Assembly (NCBI RefSeq): GCF_000281045.1
Contig: NW_008246074.1
Location: 386,400 to 442,221, forward strand
Source of the DNA: Saprolegnia diclina VS20
Lineage: Eukaryota > Oomycota > Saprolegniomycetes > Saprolegniales > Saprolegniaceae
Direction: 5' to 3'
DNA length: 55,822 bases
The notes beneath the pieces were generated by a model. That model made no database searches. It had not been told where the DNA came from and saw only the letters and a list, made by a program, of their open reading frames with translations. Made by a program: the position numbers and the translations under genes. Positions 50,914 to 55,822 of the stretch are shown here, piece by piece (position 1 is the first letter of the stretch; each line of letters opens with the position of its first letter).

Positions 50914-53121
50914 CGTCTCGAAATTGCGTTTCTACTTGCTTTGGACATAGTTAAAAATGGCGTCCATTTAGACTTTGGCATACAAACACCAAATTAAGCT
51001 ACGTGATCCACGCATCGGGACCGGCGTGAATCCCAGCACCCGGCAGCAGCGGGCTGGACGAGAGTCCACGGCGGCGACCCACGGCCGGCACGTTGGCGTT
51101 GACGACGACGACGAGGTGCGATGTAAACGTTGGCGATGCACGACCGGCGCCAGCTAGCGTGCCCACCGGTGGCCATTCGAGCCATGGTGCTCCGCATCAA
51201 GAGGCGAGCTCAGTACCCCACGTGCGTACCAAGCTGGTCGCATGCATAGTTCGCTGCCGAGAGCCGTCGAGCAGGACCATGGCACGGCTGCGGCAGCATT
51301 CGAGGTGATGTGTAGCATCATACAGCAGCCCACGAGGTGATATGTGTCTGACGCCAGAAGAGGCGAGTGGTCCGATCGCGGTCGTTACGACCGACGCCGC
51401 TGTCCTAGCCTGCCCACGCGGCCTACGCAAGAAGAGGAAGCGTCCTAGCTCGAGACGCTCTCCTCGGCTACGACAGCTAGGGTGCTATGCTCACGCTATC
51501 GCACCTTTCTTGCAGACAGGAAGTTGGCATGGCAGCCTGTTAACCAGTGACGACCCTTGGGCTTCGAGCGTCTTCACTTGTAGAATGAATCCCTTGTACG
51601 AGACGTAGCCCATCTCAAGTGTACAGGGACTCTAGCTAACGTTCACACAGCCAATTCGAGACGCATACACGCGTGTCGAGCCTCATGCATGACATGAAGA
51701 TGGCATTCGTCGTTGATTGCGTTAGGAGCAGCAAGTGCATCCGTGTTGACGAAACCAAGAACCTTTGAACGCGCTTGCTACATACCCAGGTCACGCGCGA
51801 CAGCCTTCGCACTAGCGATGAGCGTTGCTTGCAGCAGCCTCCAAGATGTCCCAAACCATCTCCGTCTCCATCGCCTGCTTGCGATTCGGTCCTCTTGGCT
51901 CCCCACGGCTTGGCAAATGCCATACCTTTCGTATGCATCTCTCTCCCTCGACGTCAACGGCATCGCGCATGGGCAAGGACAACTCTGGTCGGTAGACAAG
52001 ACGACAGCGACAGGCCCTTCTCGCCGCCGCCTCGTACAGGACAGGCGGCCTCGGTTCACCCTTGCACTTCCCCCGGCTCAGCAGCTTGGGAGGGTCGGAC
52101 GTCAATCGCCTTGTGGTAAGTTGCACGGGGGCGTCCGTGGTTGCATAAAACGAGCGCACTCTGCGTTTTGTAGCGGGCTTCGTGGCCATCCACCGCCAAC
52201 TGGCGCCAGAGACCCGGCGGCTGCAGGGGCCGAGCGAAGATTCCATCGCCATCTCCTTGTGGCCCACTGTGACATGCCATAATGCTCGCATCTTACTGGA
52301 CGGGAACGGACACCCACGGGTGCACGGGCCTACGTCATCATTTCATGCCAATGCACCAATCACACGCCGCGCCGGATACCTGGCACACGGCCATTGGGCG
52401 ACGACGACCCAATGTGATGTGGCGGAACGCGTCCCCTACGTAGATGCTCCACCAACGAGTCGGCTCGTCGTCATCGTCGTACGCCAAGATTCCCTGCATG
52501 GAGCCATCGGGGCGTCTGGTCGGAGAGGGCGGCTGCCTTTCTTGATGCACTCGCGAGATTCTCAAAGCCGCAAACGACGAGAGGCGAAGCCCACGTATCC
52601 ATCCAGCTATAGGAAGAAGGCGCAGCACGTGTTCTTTGTCCTACGTCGCTGCGTCTATATGCAGCTAGTTTACAGGATGGAGCTACGCACGGTGACCCAT
52701 TGAACGTTGTCTAGTGCACTTTTCGCATCAGTCCACGCAATAAAACCTTTATAAAACCGCTTTAAGACCAAGATGGTCTCGCATCATTCGCCGTCGGCGT
52801 CGACACGATGGTCGTCTGCTGCTGCTTGTGGCGCAATATCTGCTTGCGGGGGCTCGGCAAGCTCCATGTGAAAGCACTGCAGGAATGTATACCGGCTGCC
52901 GTTCCCGTCAAGCGCAGGTGGCCGATGACGTTCCGCAGTCCCCTACCCCGTCTCGCATCTGATTGGCCAAAAAGATGACGTCAAAGTTGGTGCGCCGCCC
53001 CGGGACCCCTTTTGACGCGGATCGAATTTTGTGATTGGCTGAAAAGCCCCTACCCCGTTGGAGATCCCAGATATGGAAACTAGTATACACATACTGAAAA
53101 TAAGTATGTTTACCAAACGCG
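50914..53121. other. Long intergenic region, no supported gene
   Basis: 2.2 kb between divergent genes. Several open frames of 60-190 codons on both strands share neither domain nor codon pattern with the neighbours and are broken by stops where continued. The last 250 bases look like a promoter for the carboxylase: a CCCCTACCCCGT block at 52943 and again at 53046, and two GATTGGC (inverted CCAAT) motifs at 52961 and 53033. No mobile element was recognised. Confidence 0.5.
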
Positions 53122-53131
53122 TATCCGGATA
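53122..53131. promoter_or_regulatory. TATCCGGATA palindrome upstream of acetyl-CoA carboxylase
   Basis: This is the complete 10-bp palindrome and ends 74 bp before the ATG at 53205. It is the fullest version of the element found in the window. The role is inferred from recurrence. Confidence 0.55.
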
Positions 53132-53204
53132 GTCATCACAAATCCATGCCAAGGGTCGAAGTCTCATTTAGCAACTTGGCGTGTGGCAGACGAATCGACT
53201 TAGC

Positions 53205-55822
53205 ATGGCCGCCGAACTCACGAGCTTGCGCAAGGCCCGCGCCGACAGCCGCGTCCTGACCTTCACGAGCATGGCCCAGTACGTCGAGGAGATGCAAGGC
53301 AAGCGGCCGGTCACGAAGATGCTCATCGCCAACAACGGTATCTCGGCGGTCAAATGCATCCGCTCGGTCCGCAAGTGGGCGTACGAGACGTTCGGGAACG
53401 AGCGCATGGTGCAGTTCGTCGTCATGGCGACGCCCGAGGATCTGCGCGCCAACGCCGAGTACATCCGCATGGCCGAGCACGTGGTCGAGGTGCCCGGCGG
53501 CTCCAACAACAACAACTACGCCAACGTCATGCTCATCGTCGAGCTCGCCGAGCGCTTCGAAGTCGATGCTGTCTGGGCCGGGTGGGGCCATGCCAGTGAG
53601 AACCCGCTCTTGCCCGACAGCCTCGAGAAGACCGCGCGCAAGATCCTCTTTGTCGGGCCCTCGGGCAAGCCGATGCGCGCGCTTGGCGACAAGATCGGGT
53701 CGACGATCATTGCGCAGAGCGCGCGCGTCCCGACCATCTCGTGGAACGGCGATGGTATTACAGTCAACTACAAGACGCTCAACTCGATCCCGGACGAGAT
53801 TTACGAGGCTGCGTCGATCAAGGACGTCGACCACTGCGTCGAGCAGTGCGCGCGCATTGGCTTCCCCGTCATGATCAAGGCCAGCGAGGGCGGCGGCGGC
53901 AAGGGTATCCGCAAGATCACGCGGCCGGAAGACGTGGTCGCCGGCTACACGGCCGTGCAGGGCGAGATCCCCGGGTCGCCGATCTTTGTCATGAAGCTCG
54001 CGCCGAAGTCGCGCCATCTTGAAGTCCAGCTGCTCGCGGACGAGTACGGCAATGCGATCGCGCTCTCGGGTCGCGACTGCTCGGTGCAGCGCCGCCACCA
54101 AAAGATCATTGAAGAAGGCCCGGTGCTCGCGCCGACCGAGGCGGTCTGGGACGAGATGATGCTCGCAGCGACGCGGCTCGCCAAGGAAGTCGACTACGTC
54201 AACGCCGGTACGGTCGAGTACCTCTTCACCGAGACGCCGGACGCCGACGGCAACAACTTTTTCTTCCTCGAGCTCAACCCGCGTCTCCAGGTCGAGCACC
54301 CGGTGACGGAGATGATCACGGGCGTCAACTTGCCGGCGTGCCAGCTCCAAGTGGCCATGGGCATTCCGTTGCACATGATCCCGGACGTGCGTCGCCTCTA
54401 CAACAAGGACTCGCATGGCAAGTCGCCCATCGACTTTGAGAAGGAGAAGCAGCTGCCGCCGCACGGCCACGTCATTGCCGCGCGCATCACCGCCGAGGAC
54501 CCGAACGCGGGTTTCCAGCCGACGTCCGGAGCGATTGAAGAGCTCAACTTCCGGTCGACGCCCGACGTGTGGGGCTACTTCTCGGTCGACTCGTCCGGCC
54601 GCGTCCACGAGTACGCCGACTCGCAGATCGGCCACTTGTTTTCGTGGAGCACGTCGCGGGAGCGCGCGCGCAAGAACCTCGTGCTCGCGCTCAAGGAGCT
54701 CTCGATCCGCGGTGAGATCAACACGACGGTCGAGTACCTCGTGCAGATGATCGAGGCCGACGACTTCAAGGCCAACCGCATCTCGACCTCGTGGCTGGAC
54801 GAGCGCATTGCGCGCCATAAGGAAGTGAGCCTCCAGGGCCGCCCGGACACGCTCATGGTCGTCCTCGTCGGCGCCATGTGCCTCGCGTACCAAGCGTCGG
54901 CGGCGCGCATGGAAGCGTACGTCGCGCAGCTCGAGCGCGGTCAGATCCCGGCGCCCGAGCTGCTGACGCAGGAAGATGCGCTCGAGCTCATCTACGAAGG
55001 CGTCAAGTACCAGATCCAGGCCGCGCGGTCGGGCGCGATCACGTTCACGCTGAGCTGCAACGACTCGTACGTGCAGGCCAACATCCGCACGCTCTCGGAC
55101 GGCGGGTTCCTCGTGCTCTTGAACGGGAAGAGCCATGTCGCGTACGCGACCAAAGAAGCGCAAGGCCTCCGCCTCATCGTCGACGGCAACACGTGCGTCT
55201 TCACCAACGAGTACGACCCGACGCGCCTCGTGACCAACGCGGCCGGCAAGCTCGCGCGGTACCTCGCCAAGGACGGCGCCAAGCTCCGCCGCGGCACGCC
55301 GTACGCCGAAGTCGAAGTCATGAAGATGTACATGCCGCTGCTGACGCCGGAGGATGGCGTCGTGCGCCACGTCAAGCCCGAAGGCTCAGTCCTCGCGCCC
55401 GGCGACCTCATTGCGACCATGGAGCTGGACGACCCGTCGTGCGTCAAGCTCTCCGACATCTTCCGCGGGAAGCTCCCAGCGTTCTCGAACGACCCGGAAT
55501 TCGCCAGCGCCAAGTCGATCTTTGTGCTCAAGAAGGCCATGGAGGTCGTCGGGACGCTCCTCGAGGGCTATGTGGTGCCGCAGGACCTCGTCGCCAAGGC
55601 GCTTGCCGACCTCTTTTGCGCTCTGGACGACCCGCTGTTGCCGGTCGACGAGCTCGGCGAAGTGCTCTCGTCGCTCGCGGGCCGCATGCCGGGCGCTGTC
55701 TACGACGATATCTTTGCGCTCAAGACGGCGTTCCGGGCGTCGGACAAGGCGGTGCCCTTCAACATGGCGACGGTCGTGTCGATTCTCGATGGCTTCAAGG
55801 CCAAGCTGCCGTCGCACGCCGA
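53205..55822 (+). CDS. Acetyl-CoA carboxylase (eukaryotic multidomain), N-terminal part, runs off the window
   Basis: Makes malonyl-CoA from acetyl-CoA, the first committed step of fatty acid synthesis. The frame is open for 872 codons to the window edge with no intron. The biotin carboxylase domain has KMLIANNGISAVKCIRSVRK, FVGPSGKPMRALGDKIGST, the ATP-grasp loop EGGGGKGI near residue 228, and FFLELNPRLQVEHPVTEMIT with the catalytic Glu/Arg. The biotin carrier motif is EVMKM, with biotinyl Lys707. The start of the central domain follows (KKAMEVVGTLLEGY). The carboxyltransferase half lies beyond the window. No organelle signal is obvious, which suggests a cytosolic enzyme. A full palindromic CCGGAT element and two CCAAT boxes precede it. 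Confidence 0.98.
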   Translation, partial: MAAELTSLRKARADSRVLTFTSMAQYVEEMQGKRPVTKMLIANNGISAVKCIRSVRKWAYETFGNERMVQFVVMATPEDLRANAEYIRMAEHVVEVPGGSNNNNYANVMLIVELAERFEVDAVWAGWGHASENPLLPDSLEKTARKILFVGPSGKPMRALGDKIGSTIIAQSARVPTISWNGDGITVNYKTLNSIPDEIYEAASIKDVDHCVEQCARIGFPVMIKASEGGGGKGIRKITRPEDVVAGYTAVQGEIPGSPIFVMKLAPKSRHLEVQLLADEYGNAIALSGRDCSVQRRHQKIIEEGPVLAPTEAVWDEMMLAATRLAKEVDYVNAGTVEYLFTETPDADGNNFFFLELNPRLQVEHPVTEMITGVNLPACQLQVAMGIPLHMIPDVRRLYNKDSHGKSPIDFEKEKQLPPHGHVIAARITAEDPNAGFQPTSGAIEELNFRSTPDVWGYFSVDSSGRVHEYADSQIGHLFSWSTSRERARKNLVLALKELSIRGEINTTVEYLVQMIEADDFKANRISTSWLDERIARHKEVSLQGRPDTLMVVLVGAMCLAYQASAARMEAYVAQLERGQIPAPELLTQEDALELIYEGVKYQIQAARSGAITFTLSCNDSYVQANIRTLSDGGFLVLLNGKSHVAYATKEAQGLRLIVDGNTCVFTNEYDPTRLVTNAAGKLARYLAKDGAKLRRGTPYAEVEVMKMYMPLLTPEDGVVRHVKPEGSVLAPGDLIATMELDDPSCVKLSDIFRGKLPAFSNDPEFASAKSIFVLKKAMEVVGTLLEGYVVPQDLVAKALADLFCALDDPLLPVDELGEVLSSLAGRMPGAVYDDIFALKTAFRASDKAVPFNMATVVSILDGFKAKLPSHA

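Noticed and set aside
50990-52700. Several 60-190 codon frames in the long intergenic region, for example 51713-52282 and 51812-52291
   Set aside because: They overlap on both strands, lack any recognised motif and do not extend with plausible introns.
53136-55370. 744-codon minus-strand open frame opposite acetyl-CoA carboxylase
   Set aside because: It is a low-complexity, Arg/Asp/Val-rich shadow of the carboxylase codon bias; the plus strand carries the clear enzyme motifs.

Overview
The window is nuclear DNA from a eukaryote with a compact, GC-rich genome. Genes sit on both strands and are cut by many very short GT-AG introns, nearly all 40-58 nt, with donors such as GTACG or GTGCG and acceptors ending in TAG. 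A secreted, GPI-type elicitin-like protein (48608-49111) points to an oomycete. The gene content and an LRR family with relics fit a Saprolegniales-type water mould, but that finer placement is inference. No rRNA, tRNA or CRISPR was seen. There is a 717-base assembly gap at 32345-33061.

Layout. 1-5 kb: the edge of an unknown proline/glutamine-rich gene, then a kinesin with a C-terminal WW domain facing a SAGA-type (USP22/Ubp8-like) deubiquitinase; the last coding exons of these two overlap in antisense. 5-13 kb: a SAPS-type phosphatase regulatory subunit, the splicing factor CTNNBL1, a membrane-anchored TKL pseudokinase and a YaaA-family protein. 14-17 kb: three tandem HIG1-like mitochondrial proteins. 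17-20 kb: a USP35/38-like deubiquitinase divergent from a tail-less Qb-SNARE-like gene. 20-27 kb: a relic-rich accessory stretch with two LRR paralogues (one internally deleted), two LRR relics, a perfect 87-bp foldback and a Ty3/gypsy integrase relic. 27-32 kb: a SMYD-type SET/MYND protein and importin-7/8. 33-46 kb: a PX protein, a VWA-RBR ubiquitin ligase, and a 13-exon gene for a protein of about 1,909 residues that joins a degenerate receiver, a hydrolase fold lacking its serine, IQ motifs, a coiled coil, SAM and ankyrin repeats. 46-56 kb: 14-3-3, PRKRIP1, the elicitin-like protein, a TOM1-like membrane protein and the first part of cytosolic acetyl-CoA carboxylase.

Most genes are housekeeping: ubiquitin removal and ligation, splicing (CTNNBL1, PRKRIP1), nuclear import, phosphosignalling and lipid synthesis. 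They are not an operon or a pathway cluster. A palindromic element, (T)ATCCGGAT(A), lies 39-74 bp upstream of several starts, including once inside a 91-bp divergent promoter, and looks like a shared regulatory site. The most unusual items are the large pseudoenzyme fusion, the antisense-overlapping coding exons, the VWA-RBR fusion, the shared promoter element and the long hairpin.

Exon joins were worked out by eye from reading-frame continuity and family motifs. They are models, not transcript-supported structures.
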